NCBI GenBank assembly: GCA_018269005.1
Contig: JAFDVK010000014.1
Coordinates: 1-33,696 of the forward strand
DNA length: 33,696 nucleotides
Direction: 5' to 3'
From: Acidobacteriota bacterium
GTDB lineage: Bacteria; Acidobacteriota; Blastocatellia; Pyrinomonadales; Pyrinomonadaceae
The position numbers were made by a program, and so were the translations under genes. The notes below the pieces were generated by a model, which worked only from the letters and a program-made list of their open reading frames with translations, had not been told where the DNA came from and made no database searches. Positions 1 to 8,169 of the stretch are shown in pieces. Positions within the stretch are counted from its first letter, which is position 1, and the number at the start of each line of letters is the position of its first letter.

Positions 1-1
1 C

Positions 2-18
2 CGACCCTGCAAGGGTCG
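2..18. repeat. Short palindrome upstream of the RAYT gene
   Basis: Inverted repeat with 6-bp arms (CGACCC at 2-7, GGGTCG at 13-18) and a 5-nt loop, ending 6 nt before the transposase start codon. Its position resembles the REP-like hairpins that flank RAYT genes, but its arm sequence differs from the GTCCCC-type palindromes downstream of the gene. It could also affect translation of the transposase. The window starts here, so its full extent cannot be seen. Confidence 0.5.
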
Positions 19-24
19 AGTCTT

Positions 25-477
25 ATGGCACAAACTTTTTTCCAGGGATATCTGCATATCGTCTTTTCTACCAAAGGGCGTGTAAAGTTTCTGACCGCAG
101 ATGTCGAGGCTGAACTTTTTCGGTACATCGCCGGGATCGTAAAAGGTCACGGGGCCATTTTGATAATTGGAAACGGCGCGGCTGACCATGTTCATTTATT
201 GGTCTCTTTCAGCAAGCACACGGATATTCCGAAGATGATCGGAGAGATAAAGCGTTCAAGCTCGAAACTTCTAAAAACAAAAGGGAGATCGCTTTCCAAG
301 TTTGCATGGCAGGAAGGATATTCTGCATTCACGGTCGGGCATGCCCAGCTTGATGTGGTGCGCAATTACATCGCCGGGCAGAAGGAGCGCCATAGAGCCC
401 GTTTATTTGAGCAAGAGATGCGAAGTATTTATCGGAAAAATGGTATCGAGTTTGATGAAGACTTCGTGTGGGGTTAG
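25..477 (+). CDS. REP-associated tyrosine transposase (RAYT), IS200-like Y1 family
   Basis: A 150-residue single-domain protein of the Y1_Tnp (IS200-like) HUH superfamily. The HUH metal-binding motif is visible as DHVHLLV (H55 and H57), and the expected catalytic tyrosine as Y115 in VRNYIAGQ, with the usual conserved glutamine four residues on. The N-terminal segment H11-IVFSTKGR fits the family start. HUH enzymes nick single-stranded DNA through a 5'-phosphotyrosine, and RAYTs act on palindromic REP sequences. There is no accessory tnpB and no classical IS end. Instead the gene is flanked by palindromes (2-18 and 482-564), which supports a domesticated RAYT rather than an autonomous IS200. 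The length is normal and no motif is missing, so it appears intact. Its codon use looks more AT-rich than the polysaccharide genes downstream. Confidence 0.88.
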   Translation: MAQTFFQGYLHIVFSTKGRVKFLTADVEAELFRYIAGIVKGHGAILIIGNGAADHVHLLVSFSKHTDIPKMIGEIKRSSSKLLKTKGRSLSKFAWQEGYSAFTVGHAQLDVVRNYIAGQKERHRARLFEQEMRSIYRKNGIEFDEDFVWG

Positions 478-481
478 AACT

Positions 482-564
482 CGTCCCCTGCGGGGACGCA
501 TCATTATGCGAATCGGTTTCGTAGGGTTTCACCCTACGCTATTTTTCCCGTCCCCTTCGGGGAC
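482..564. repeat. Three-palindrome REP-like module between RAYT and glycosyltransferase
   Basis: Three hairpins stand in a row: CGTCCCC/GGGGACG (482-488 and 492-498), CGTAGGG/CCCTACG (520-526 and 532-538) and GTCCCC/GGGGAC (550-555 and 559-564). The same order, arm sequences and similar spacing recur at 22469-22564, so this is a mobile or amplified module rather than a terminator (no T-tract follows). The last arm ends 12 nt before the GTG start of the glycosyltransferase, so its GGGG lies where a ribosome binding site would sit. REP elements beside RAYT genes are the established substrates of those enzymes; that this RAYT acts on this module is inference. Confidence 0.8.
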
Positions 565-576
565 ATTTGTGATCTA

Positions 577-1809
577 GTGCCTAAGACGCTTTATATTTGT
601 TATTTTGGGTTGCGGGAGCCGTTGGTGCAGACGCAGGTGCTGCCGTATTTGCGTGAGATCGGGAAAGGCGGCGTGGACGTCTCTATTCTGACCTTTGAGC
701 CGGAGTTTGCGAAGAGTTGGACGCGTGAGGCGATCGAAGAGACGCGCGAGCGGCTCGCTGCCGAGGGAATAACTTGGCATTGCCTTGCGTATCACAAAGC
801 CCCAAGCGTGCCGGCGACCGCGTACGACGTTCTGCGCGGCACGCTGCGTGTAAGACGGCTCGTCGCACGGGAGCGTTACGACGTTCTGCACGCACGCGTG
901 CATCTGCCGATGCTGATGGCGGCCATCGCACGCAAATTCTCGCGTGTGCAGCCAAAGCTGCTCTTTGATATTCGCGGATTCTTCCCAGAGGAATACACCG
1001 ACGCAGGCCGCTGGCCCGAAGGCGGCTGGCTTTTCCGCGCAGCAAAACGCGTCGAACGCTGGCTGCTGCGTGAATCCGACGCCTTTGTCGTCCTCACGGA
1101 GAAGGCCCGTGATATCCTGTTCGCAGAGTCCCGCGAGACCGGCCGCGATCACCTTGGCCGTCCCGTCGAGGTAATTCCCTGCTGCGTGGATTTTTCGCGG
1201 TTCGATGCGGCGGCGAGCGAAGGCCGCGAGCAAATGCGTGCGAAATTGGGCGTCGAAGGCCGACGCGTCGTCGCGTACGCGGGATCGTTCGGCGGCTGGT
1301 ATATGACCGACGAGATGCTCGAAATGTTCGCGACTGCGAAAGAGCAGGACGCGAGCAGCTTCGCACTGATTTTGACGCAGCGTGATAAGGAGAAGGTCGC
1401 CGAAGCGATGCGCGCAAGAGGCTTCGCTGACGGCGAATTCCTCGTAACAAGCGTTCCGCCCGACGAGATCGCACGATATCTGAATGCCGCCGACATCTCG
1501 ATCTCGTTCATAAAGGCGTGCTATTCGAAGCTTTCGTCCTCACCGACGAAACTCGCCGAATACCTCGCCTGCGGGCTGCCGATCATCGCAAACCGCGGCG
1601 TCGGCGATGTCGATGCTCTGATCGAGGACAACGGCGTCGGCGTCCTGCTCGATGACTTCTCCGAGGCGAGCTATGTAAAGGCCCTCGAAGGCCTCGCAAG
1701 CCTCGGCAACATCTCCGCCCGATGCCGCGAAACCGCCCGCCGCCACTTCGACCTCGAAACCGTCGGCGGAGCAAGATACAGCAGGATTTATTCGCGGCTC
1801 TGTAATTAA
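577..1809 (+). CDS. Glycosyltransferase family 4 protein
   Basis: A 410-residue GT-B fold glycosyltransferase, probably a cytoplasmic or membrane-associated enzyme that adds a sugar to a lipid-linked polysaccharide precursor. The N-terminal acceptor half includes the segment DIRGFFPEEY near residue 130. The C-terminal donor half includes VIPCCVDFSRFD near 198 and the GT4 nucleotide-sugar region SPTKLAEYLACGLPIIAN near 321-338. The start is GTG; the protein begins directly with a beta-strand (TLYICYFG) and no upstream ATG is better placed. The following glycosyltransferase starts inside this gene's stop codon (TAATG), which implies translational coupling. Donor and acceptor cannot be told from the sequence. 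Confidence 0.85.
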   Translation: MPKTLYICYFGLREPLVQTQVLPYLREIGKGGVDVSILTFEPEFAKSWTREAIEETRERLAAEGITWHCLAYHKAPSVPATAYDVLRGTLRVRRLVARERYDVLHARVHLPMLMAAIARKFSRVQPKLLFDIRGFFPEEYTDAGRWPEGGWLFRAAKRVERWLLRESDAFVVLTEKARDILFAESRETGRDHLGRPVEVIPCCVDFSRFDAAASEGREQMRAKLGVEGRRVVAYAGSFGGWYMTDEMLEMFATAKEQDASSFALILTQRDKEKVAEAMRARGFADGEFLVTSVPPDEIARYLNAADISISFIKACYSKLSSSPTKLAEYLACGLPIIANRGVGDVDALIEDNGVGVLLDDFSEASYVKALEGLASLGNISARCRETARRHFDLETVGGARYSRIYSRLCN

Positions 1810-2900
1810 TGCGTGTACTTGGATTGTGTTCATACCCTGTTTCGGCGGCGGCGACTCGGTTTCGGATGGAGCAATTCGTCGAACCGCTCAGGGCGCGCGG
1901 CATCGAGCTCGACATCCGGCCTTTTCTTACCGAAGAGCAGTTTCGTGCGTTCTATAAGAAAGGCGGCGTTCTCGGCAAGGCGTTCGGGCTCGCGGGCTCG
2001 GTATTGCGACGCCTCGGTCAATTAGCGACGGCACGCCGCTACGACGTTCTGCTCGTGCAGCGGGAGGCCGCGATGTTCGGCCCCGCAATATTCGAATGGC
2101 TCTTTCAAAAGCTCGGCCGTATGCCCTTGGTGCTCGACCTCGACGACGCGACATACGTCCGTTACGTCAGCCCGACCTACGGGCGGCTCGGCAGCTTTTT
2201 GAAGTTCTTCGGCAAGACGGATAATTTGATCCGCCGCGCGTCCGTTGTGATCTGCGGCAATAGATTCATCGCCGAATATGTCGAAAAACTCGGCGCCCGC
2301 ACCGTCGTTATCCCGACCGTCGTCGATACCGACAAGTTCCACCCCGTCGAAAAGCACAACGACCCACCCGTCATCGGCTGGATCGGCACACACTCGACCT
2401 ATCCGTTCCTCGAATCGATCTTTCCGGTGCTCGAACGCCTCGCGACGAAACATCGATTCAAGCTTCGGATCGTCGGCTCCGGCGTCAACAACGTGAAGAT
2501 AGACGGCGTCGAGGTCGAGAATCTTGACTGGAACCTTGACCGAGAGATCGACGACTTTGCATCACTCGATGTCGGTCTTTATCCTATTACAAGCACCAGC
2601 CGATTTGGCGAAAACTGGGTACAAGGGAAATCAGGATTCAAGGCTATTCAGTATCTTGCGGTCGGTGTTCCGTTCGTGATGTCCCCGGTAGGAGTTTGCG
2701 CCGAGATCGGCGAGGACGGTAAAACGCATTTCAACGCAGTCGCAGAAGACGAATGGGAGACCGCCATCTCGCGACTTCTCTTAGACCCGACGCTTCGAGA
2801 GGCGATGGGGAAAGCAGGTCGAGAACATTCTCTTTCGGCTTTTAGCGTATTGCATCAAGGTAATAGACTTGCCGAAACCCTCGCAGGCTGTATTCGATGA
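1809..2900 (+). CDS. Glycosyltransferase family 4 protein
   Basis: A 363-residue protein with a GT-B architecture. Recognisable pieces are LDLDDATY near residue 107, VIPTVVDTDKF near 167, the start of the donor domain VIGWIGTHSTYPF near 188, and a GT4-like C-terminal stretch KAIQYLAVGVPFVMSP near 276-292. The family uses activated sugars to build polysaccharide on a carrier; the specific linkage is unknown. The ATG overlaps the preceding stop by one base, and the next gene starts in an ATGA overlap with this stop, so the three genes read as one tightly coupled unit. Confidence 0.8.
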   Translation: MRVLGLCSYPVSAAATRFRMEQFVEPLRARGIELDIRPFLTEEQFRAFYKKGGVLGKAFGLAGSVLRRLGQLATARRYDVLLVQREAAMFGPAIFEWLFQKLGRMPLVLDLDDATYVRYVSPTYGRLGSFLKFFGKTDNLIRRASVVICGNRFIAEYVEKLGARTVVIPTVVDTDKFHPVEKHNDPPVIGWIGTHSTYPFLESIFPVLERLATKHRFKLRIVGSGVNNVKIDGVEVENLDWNLDREIDDFASLDVGLYPITSTSRFGENWVQGKSGFKAIQYLAVGVPFVMSPVGVCAEIGEDGKTHFNAVAEDEWETAISRLLLDPTLREAMGKAGREHSLSAFSVLHQGNRLAETLAGCIR

Positions 2901-4270
2901 AGCGATTTCAGACAATAGCTATTGCGATCTTTTTGATCATCGGCTTGACGGCGGCGTTCTCGCCGACCGCCGGAGCCTTACTTTTGTCCATCGTGACACT
3001 GTCGGCGGCGGTCATCTTTCTTATCTATCGTACGACAGATGAACCTGAAACGGTCGCAAAGATCTTCCTGCTTGCGCTTCTTATGCGGCTTGCGGTCGGG
3101 GTGTTCATCGAGATATTCGATCTGCGAGATTTTTTTGGCGGCGACTCGAAGAGCTACGACTACTGGGGCCATCAGCTAACGCTCGTCTGGGCCGGAAAGG
3201 GAGGGACGCTCTCACCCTTCGAACTTCACAGAATTGCGAGCTTGTCCGGTTCCGGCTGGGGGATGAACTATTTTGTCGCCGCGATCTATTTCGTCTTCGG
3301 ACGGAACATCTTTATCGCGCAGACCATCTGCGGAGTTCTCGGAGCGGCAACGGCTCCCGCGGTCTATGTGCTTTCGAGAAAGCTCTACGAGAACAGGCGT
3401 GTTGCCCGCACCGCCGCGATCCTGATCGCCATTATGCCGGCAATGATCGTTTGGTCTAGCCAATTGCTAAAGGATGGACTTGTCCTCTTATTCCTCGTTG
3501 TCGGCACGATCGCCGTGCTCAAACTGCAGGAGAAGCTGAGCATCTTGGCCGTCGCCGTCCTCGGTATTTGCTTCGTAGGAATTTTGTCCCTTCGCTTTTA
3601 CATTTTTTACATGGTCGCGGTCGCCGCGATCGGCAGCCTTGTCGTCGGCACTTCCGGCCGGCTGCGTACGTTCGTACCGCGTCTTGCTGCGCTTTTGCTC
3701 CTGGGCCTCGGCCTTACATACTTCGGCGTCATCCGCATCGCGACCACGGATATTTCACGGGCGACCGACCTGCAGAACGTGCAGCGGAGCCGGCTCGATC
3801 TGGCACGCTCGGCAGATTCCGGATTTAGCGAAGAAAGCGATGTCTCGACGCCCACGGGAGCTTTGGCGACGATTCCCGTCGGCCTGACATTCCTTTTCCT
3901 TGCGCCGTTCCCGTGGATGGCCGCAAACCTTCGCCAAGCGGTGACGATCCCCGAAACGCTCCTTTGGTACGCGACGATCCCGTTCATCATCTCCGGACTG
4001 GTCTACACCATCCGCCGAAGATTTTCGCGAGCTCTTCCTGTACTTATTTTTACCGTGATGCTGTCGATCGCGTACGCGATCTTTCAGGGAAATGTGGGTA
4101 CGGCGTATCGACAAAGGACGCAGATTCAGGTATTTCTTTATATTTTCGCGGCGGTCGGCATCGAGCTGATACTGGAGAAACGCCGCGACAGGCAAATGCT
4201 CACAAACAGGGCGATGACATTCCAGCCTCAGGCAGCCGGTATAATGTTCGACCGTACGGAGAGCCGTTAG
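2897..4270 (+). CDS. Polytopic membrane protein, putative GT-C (family 39/ArnT-like) glycosyltransferase
   Basis: A 457-residue integral membrane protein with about ten hydrophobic segments, starting with a helix at residues 5-25. The first large extramembrane loop carries GGDSKSYDYWG near residues 80-91; an acidic residue in this loop is the usual catalytic feature of GT-C enzymes that take sugars from polyprenyl-phosphate donors. A long hydrophilic insert lies at about 285-320, and the C-terminus is cytoplasmic-like and basic. It follows two GT4 genes with an ATGA overlap, which points to a step at the membrane: transfer of a lipid-linked sugar or polymerisation. It could instead be an EpsG/Wzy-type polymerase, since the motif evidence is thin. 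Confidence 0.6.
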   Translation: MKRFQTIAIAIFLIIGLTAAFSPTAGALLLSIVTLSAAVIFLIYRTTDEPETVAKIFLLALLMRLAVGVFIEIFDLRDFFGGDSKSYDYWGHQLTLVWAGKGGTLSPFELHRIASLSGSGWGMNYFVAAIYFVFGRNIFIAQTICGVLGAATAPAVYVLSRKLYENRRVARTAAILIAIMPAMIVWSSQLLKDGLVLLFLVVGTIAVLKLQEKLSILAVAVLGICFVGILSLRFYIFYMVAVAAIGSLVVGTSGRLRTFVPRLAALLLLGLGLTYFGVIRIATTDISRATDLQNVQRSRLDLARSADSGFSEESDVSTPTGALATIPVGLTFLFLAPFPWMAANLRQAVTIPETLLWYATIPFIISGLVYTIRRRFSRALPVLIFTVMLSIAYAIFQGNVGTAYRQRTQIQVFLYIFAAVGIELILEKRRDRQMLTNRAMTFQPQAAGIMFDRTESR

Positions 4271-4282
4271 CAGGCAACAAAG

Positions 4283-6166
4283 ATGTGTGGGATCACGGGA
4301 TTTGTAAATAATTCGGATCGGGCGGTGGATCGCGAGCTGCTCGAGGCGATGAACCGCGCCATCATTCACCGCGGGCCGGACGAGGACGGATTCTTCGTGA
4401 AGGAGAACGTCGGGCTTGCGATGCGGCGGCTTGCGATCATCGATCTTGCCGGCGGCCAGCAGCCGATACACAGCGAAGACCGCACGAAATGGATCGTCTT
4501 TAACGGCGAGATCTACAATTACCGCGAACTCCGCAAAAGACTTATCGAACGCGGCCGCAAGCTCTATACGAATTCCGACACCGAAGCTGTCGTCGCTCTT
4601 TATGATGAATTCGGCGTCGATTGCCTCTCGCATCTTCGCGGGATGTTCGCCTTCGCGATCTGGGACGAGCGCGACCGCTCGCTTTTTATCGCACGCGACC
4701 GCGTCGGCAAAAAGCCGCTGCTTTATTCGCATCTGCCGAACGGCGACCTGATCTTCGGGTCGGAGTTTTCGGCCGTATTGAAACACCCGAGCATCTCGCG
4801 TGATGTTGACCGCGGCGCGATAGACAGCTATCTCTCGTTCCTCTGTGTGCCGGCGCCGCAAACCGCCTTCAAGGCGATACGCAAACTCAAACCCGGCCAC
4901 TGGCTCCGCTGGAAGGACGGCCAAATAGAGACGCAACGCTACTGGCTGCCCGATTTCTCGAAGAAGATAAAGATCACGGAAGAAGAAGCGATCCAAGAGA
5001 CGACGCGCATCCTTCGTGAGGCGACAAAGTTGAGGATGATCTCTGAGGTGCCGCTGGGCGCGTTCCTTTCGGGCGGCGTCGATTCTTCGACGGTAGTCGC
5101 TCTGATGGCGCAGGAAAGTTCGACGCCCGTTAAGACATTCTCGATCGGCTTTGAAGAGCAGGATTTTAGCGAACTCAAGTACGCAAAACGCGTCGCCGAA
5201 CACATCGGCGCAGAGCATCACGAGTTCATCGTGCGGCCGGACGCGATCGAGCTGCTCCCGACGCTCGTCGAACATTACGGCGAGCCGTATGCGGATTCGA
5301 GCGCGCTGCCGACATATTACGTTTCGCGTGAGACGCGAAAGCACGTTACCGTTGCGCTGAATGGCGACGGCGGCGACGAAAGTTTCGCGGGCTACGAGCG
5401 TCATATGGCGATGCAGTTCGCCGAAGCGTACAAGCGTATTCCATCCGCGTTGCGGAAGGTGTTCATCGAAGGTCCCGTCGGCCTGCTGCCCACATCCGAA
5501 ATAAAGAAGACGCGGATCCGCGACGTTCAGCGTTTTTTCATCTCGGCGAGCGAACCGCGCATCGAGCGGTATTTTCGCTGGATGTCCACGTTCAAGCCCG
5601 CCGTCAAGAAAGAGATCTATACGCCGGAATTTTCCCGCGAGGTTGCCGGCAATGCGGCGATCGATGTGCTCGGAAATTGGTTCAGGCGTGCGAACGGTTC
5701 GGGCGTGCTCGATGCGACACTTCTTACCGATCAAATGACGTATCTGCCGAACGATCTTCTTGTGAAGGTCGATATCGCGTCGATGGCCAATTCGCTCGAA
5801 GCACGCGCACCGTTCCTCGATCACAAGGTCATCGAGTTCGCCGCAAGCCTGCCGGAGAACCTGAAGATGCCGCGATACCGCAATAAATATCTTCTAAAGA
5901 AGGTTGCGGCCCGGCTCGTTCCACGCGAGGTCATCTATCGGCGCAAGATGGGATTCGGCGTGCCGGTCGGACATTGGTTCCGCAAGGAAATGAAGGATTT
6001 TGTCCGCGATGTGCTCTTGTCCGAGAGCTTTAGAAGGCGCAAGATCATTCGCCCCGAATCCGTTCAAACGATCGTCGATCAGCACATCAACGGCATCGTC
6101 GATCACGCATTCCCGATCTGGACGCTCCTGATGCTCGAGCTTTGGTATAGAAGGTTTATTGATTAG
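4283..6166 (+). CDS. asnB: Asparagine synthase (glutamine-hydrolysing)-like amidotransferase
   Basis: A 627-residue two-domain enzyme. The N-terminal class II glutaminase begins MCGITGF, so Cys2 becomes the catalytic N-terminal nucleophile after Met removal, and contains the family segments HRGPDEDG and FNGEIYNY. The C-terminal ATP-pyrophosphatase domain carries the PP-loop SGGVDSS near 263-269. AsnB makes asparagine from aspartate, glutamine and ATP. Homologues of about 630 residues within polysaccharide clusters are often thought to amidate sugar carboxylates instead. Its place between a GT-C protein and an RmlA-like gene favours the glycan-modifying role, but that is inference. A weak Shine-Dalgarno (GCAGG) precedes the ATG. 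Confidence 0.88.
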   Translation: MCGITGFVNNSDRAVDRELLEAMNRAIIHRGPDEDGFFVKENVGLAMRRLAIIDLAGGQQPIHSEDRTKWIVFNGEIYNYRELRKRLIERGRKLYTNSDTEAVVALYDEFGVDCLSHLRGMFAFAIWDERDRSLFIARDRVGKKPLLYSHLPNGDLIFGSEFSAVLKHPSISRDVDRGAIDSYLSFLCVPAPQTAFKAIRKLKPGHWLRWKDGQIETQRYWLPDFSKKIKITEEEAIQETTRILREATKLRMISEVPLGAFLSGGVDSSTVVALMAQESSTPVKTFSIGFEEQDFSELKYAKRVAEHIGAEHHEFIVRPDAIELLPTLVEHYGEPYADSSALPTYYVSRETRKHVTVALNGDGGDESFAGYERHMAMQFAEAYKRIPSALRKVFIEGPVGLLPTSEIKKTRIRDVQRFFISASEPRIERYFRWMSTFKPAVKKEIYTPEFSREVAGNAAIDVLGNWFRRANGSGVLDATLLTDQMTYLPNDLLVKVDIASMANSLEARAPFLDHKVIEFAASLPENLKMPRYRNKYLLKKVAARLVPREVIYRRKMGFGVPVGHWFRKEMKDFVRDVLLSESFRRRKIIRPESVQTIVDQHINGIVDHAFPIWTLLMLELWYRRFID

Positions 6167-6178
6167 ATTTTCACGTTT

Positions 6179-6907
6179 ATGAAAGGTGTCATTCTCGCGG
6201 GCGGGCTCGGTTCGAGGCTCTCGCCGCTTACAAAGATAACGAACAAGCATCTGCTGCCGGTTTACGACAAGCCGATGATCTATTACCCGATACAGACGCT
6301 CATCAACGCCGGCATCGATGACATCATGATCGTTACGGGCGGCAACTCGGCGGGCGATTTTCTGCGGCTTTTGGGGAACGGGCGACATTTTGGGCTGAAG
6401 GATCTGAACTACACTTATCAAGAGGGCGAAGGCGGTATCGCGGACGCTCTCTCGCTTGTCGAGCATTTCGCCGACGAAGAACCGATCTGCGTCGTGCTCG
6501 GCGATAACCTGATCGAGAAGAATATTCGAGCGGCCGCGGACGATTATCGCGCTCAAGGCAAGGGAGCCAAAATTCTGCTCAAGAAAGTCCCCGACCCTCA
6601 GCGTTTCGGCGTGCCGGAACTCGAAGGCGACAAGGTCGTGCGGATCGTCGAAAAGCCAAAAGATCCGGCCTCTGACTACGCCGTCATCGGCATCTATTTC
6701 TACGACCACTCGGTCTTTGATGTCATAAAGACGCTCGAACCTTCGGCGCGAGGCGAGCTCGAGATCACCGACGTCAATAATCACTACATCAACAAAGGCG
6801 AGATGACCTGGGGCGAACTCGACGGCTGGTGGACCGACGCCGGCACGTTCGAAAGCCTCCTGCTCGCCTCGAACCTCGTCGCAAAAACGCGCGCGAATAA
6901 GATCTAG
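6179..6907 (+). CDS. rfbA: Glucose-1-phosphate thymidylyltransferase-like sugar nucleotidyltransferase (short form)
   Basis: A 242-residue nucleotidyltransferase that opens with the signature GVILAGGLGSRLSPLT and continues with NKHLLPVYDKPMIYYPI, typical of RmlA/RfbA enzymes, which make dTDP-glucose from glucose-1-phosphate and dTTP. VVLGDN near 105 supplies the metal-binding aspartate, and a C-terminal EITDVNNHYI segment matches the family. It is about 50 residues shorter than standard RmlA and lacks the C-terminal helical region tied to the allosteric site, so the exact nucleotide and sugar are uncertain. It begins 12 nt after asnB. No rmlB or rmlD is present in the window. Confidence 0.8.
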   Translation: MKGVILAGGLGSRLSPLTKITNKHLLPVYDKPMIYYPIQTLINAGIDDIMIVTGGNSAGDFLRLLGNGRHFGLKDLNYTYQEGEGGIADALSLVEHFADEEPICVVLGDNLIEKNIRAAADDYRAQGKGAKILLKKVPDPQRFGVPELEGDKVVRIVEKPKDPASDYAVIGIYFYDHSVFDVIKTLEPSARGELEITDVNNHYINKGEMTWGELDGWWTDAGTFESLLLASNLVAKTRANKI

Positions 6908-6991
6908 GTGTATCAGATTTGTTGCATGCATGATGTTTCTGCGTTAAGATGAATTCATATTCCCCCGTTTGTTTCGACATTCGGGTGCGAG

Positions 6992-7027
6992 GGCGAGGTA
7001 AGCAATTACTTCGCCTTCTGCGTTTTT
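6992..7027 (+). terminator. Candidate intrinsic terminator after the rfbA-like gene
   Basis: A 10-bp stem (6992-7001 with 7006-7015, one G-U pair) closes on a GCAA tetraloop of the stable GNRA type. It is followed by TTCTGCG and then five T residues at 7023-7027. The T-tract lies 7 nt from the stem, so termination may be weak. Its position between the rfbA-like gene and the NYN gene suggests that it isolates the NYN gene from the polysaccharide transcript, or that it is part of the inserted segment. Confidence 0.4.
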
Positions 7028-7037
7028 AGACTCCCGG

Positions 7038-7655
7038 ATGAAAATTAATATCTATATTGACGGCTTCAACCTCTATTATGGTGCCTTGAGAGGCACACAC
7101 TTCAAATGGATGAATCCATTATCTATGTGCAAAATGCTGTTCCCGAACGACAGCATCAATAAAATCAAGTATTTCACCGCCAGAGTTTCTGCAAGACCGT
7201 CAGACCCGGATCAGCCGACTCGGCAGAATACATATTTCCGTGCTCTCCAAACGGTCCCCGAGATAGAAATAATCGAAGGGAGTTTTTTGACAAAAGAGGT
7301 TACAATGCCCGTTGCCCACACCTCGCCTCAGCAGTATGTTCGCGTCATAAAAACTGAGGAGAAAGGATCTGATGTGAACTTGGCTGTTCATCTACTCAAC
7401 GATGCGTTCAAGAGGGATTTCGAGCTCGGTGTAATGATAACCAACGATTCCGACCTTTTAGAGCCGCTAAAAATCGTTAAGTATGAGCTGGGTTTGCCAG
7501 TTGGGATCGTAAATCCGCAGAAGCATCCAAGTTTTCATCTTAAGCAGCATGCAACTTTCATCAAGACACTTAGACAAGGCGTCGTAAAGGCAAGTCAGTT
7601 TGCGACTACCTTGAACGATGCGCACGGAACATTCCATAAGCCGGAAAAGTGGTAG
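7038..7655 (+). CDS. NYN-domain protein (PIN-like putative RNase, LabA/DUF88 type)
   Basis: A 205-residue single-domain protein. The acidic residues expected of a NYN (PIN-like) active site are visible: D8 in YIDGFN, D111 in KGSDVNLAVHL, and D137 and D139 in ITNDSDLLEPL. NYN domains are predicted metal-dependent ribonucleases; this subgroup is widespread but of largely unknown role. The gene lies among polysaccharide genes yet is visibly more AT-rich, is preceded by a hairpin, and has only a poor ribosome binding site (CCCGG). This suggests a recent insertion rather than a role in glycan synthesis. The active site looks complete. Confidence 0.82.
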   Translation: MKINIYIDGFNLYYGALRGTHFKWMNPLSMCKMLFPNDSINKIKYFTARVSARPSDPDQPTRQNTYFRALQTVPEIEIIEGSFLTKEVTMPVAHTSPQQYVRVIKTEEKGSDVNLAVHLLNDAFKRDFELGVMITNDSDLLEPLKIVKYELGLPVGIVNPQKHPSFHLKQHATFIKTLRQGVVKASQFATTLNDAHGTFHKPEKW

Positions 7656-7671
7656 ATAATTGGTGAATTCT

Positions 7672-8154
7672 ATGAGCACGTTCACTGACAAAGACATTCA
7701 CGACGTTGTCGTTTACGGATTGAAGAAGTACGCGGATGACCGCGGGTGGCTTGCGGAGCTTTTTCGGCATGACGAGCTTGATGCGGAATTTTACCCGGCG
7801 ATGTCGTACATATCGTTCACAAAGCCGGGCGTTGCGCGCGGCCCGCACGAACACGTCGATCAGGCCGACCTTTTCTGCTTCATCGGGCCGTCCGATTTCA
7901 AGATGCGTATGTGGGACAACCGCGAAGATTCGCCGACCTTTGGGCATAGAATGACGCTCATTGTCGGCGCATCGGATCCAAAAGCGATAGTCGTCCCGAA
8001 AGGCGTCGTTCACGGCTACAAGAACGTCGGCGAGACGGACGGAATGGTCATCAACTGCCCGAACCGCCTCTATATGGGCGAGGGAAAACGCGAACCCATC
8101 GACGAGATCCGCCACGAGGACGACCCTGAAACGATCTTCCGGATGGAAGATTAG
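7672..8154 (+). CDS. dTDP-4-dehydrorhamnose 3,5-epimerase-like cupin (RmlC-related)
   Basis: A 160-residue cupin-like protein related to RfbC/RmlC or sugar ketoisomerases. It has an N-terminal strand ending YADDRGWLAELFR, a metal- or substrate-site-like GPHEHVDQ near 57-64, and VVPKGVVHGYKNVG near 105, which is typical of RmlC-like jelly rolls. RmlC acts on dTDP-4-keto-6-deoxyglucose, which fits the upstream rfbA-like gene. I place the start at ATG 7672 because GGTGA lies 5 nt upstream; a TTG at 7660 would add four residues. It could also be a 3,4-ketoisomerase, since the canonical RmlC catalytic segment is altered (GPHEH instead of G-L-H-Y). Confidence 0.7.
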   Translation: MSTFTDKDIHDVVVYGLKKYADDRGWLAELFRHDELDAEFYPAMSYISFTKPGVARGPHEHVDQADLFCFIGPSDFKMRMWDNREDSPTFGHRMTLIVGASDPKAIVVPKGVVHGYKNVGETDGMVINCPNRLYMGEGKREPIDEIRHEDDPETIFRMED

Positions 8155-8169
8155 GTAGAATATCCTCAT

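Noticed and set aside
3755..5824. Long 689-residue frame on the - strand
   Set aside because: It is antisense to asnB and the membrane glycosyltransferase, both of which have strong family motifs. Its His/Arg-rich composition is typical of antisense reading in this genome.
5894..6931. 345-residue frame on the - strand over asnB and the rfbA-like gene
   Set aside because: Antisense of two clear genes, with no recognisable motif.
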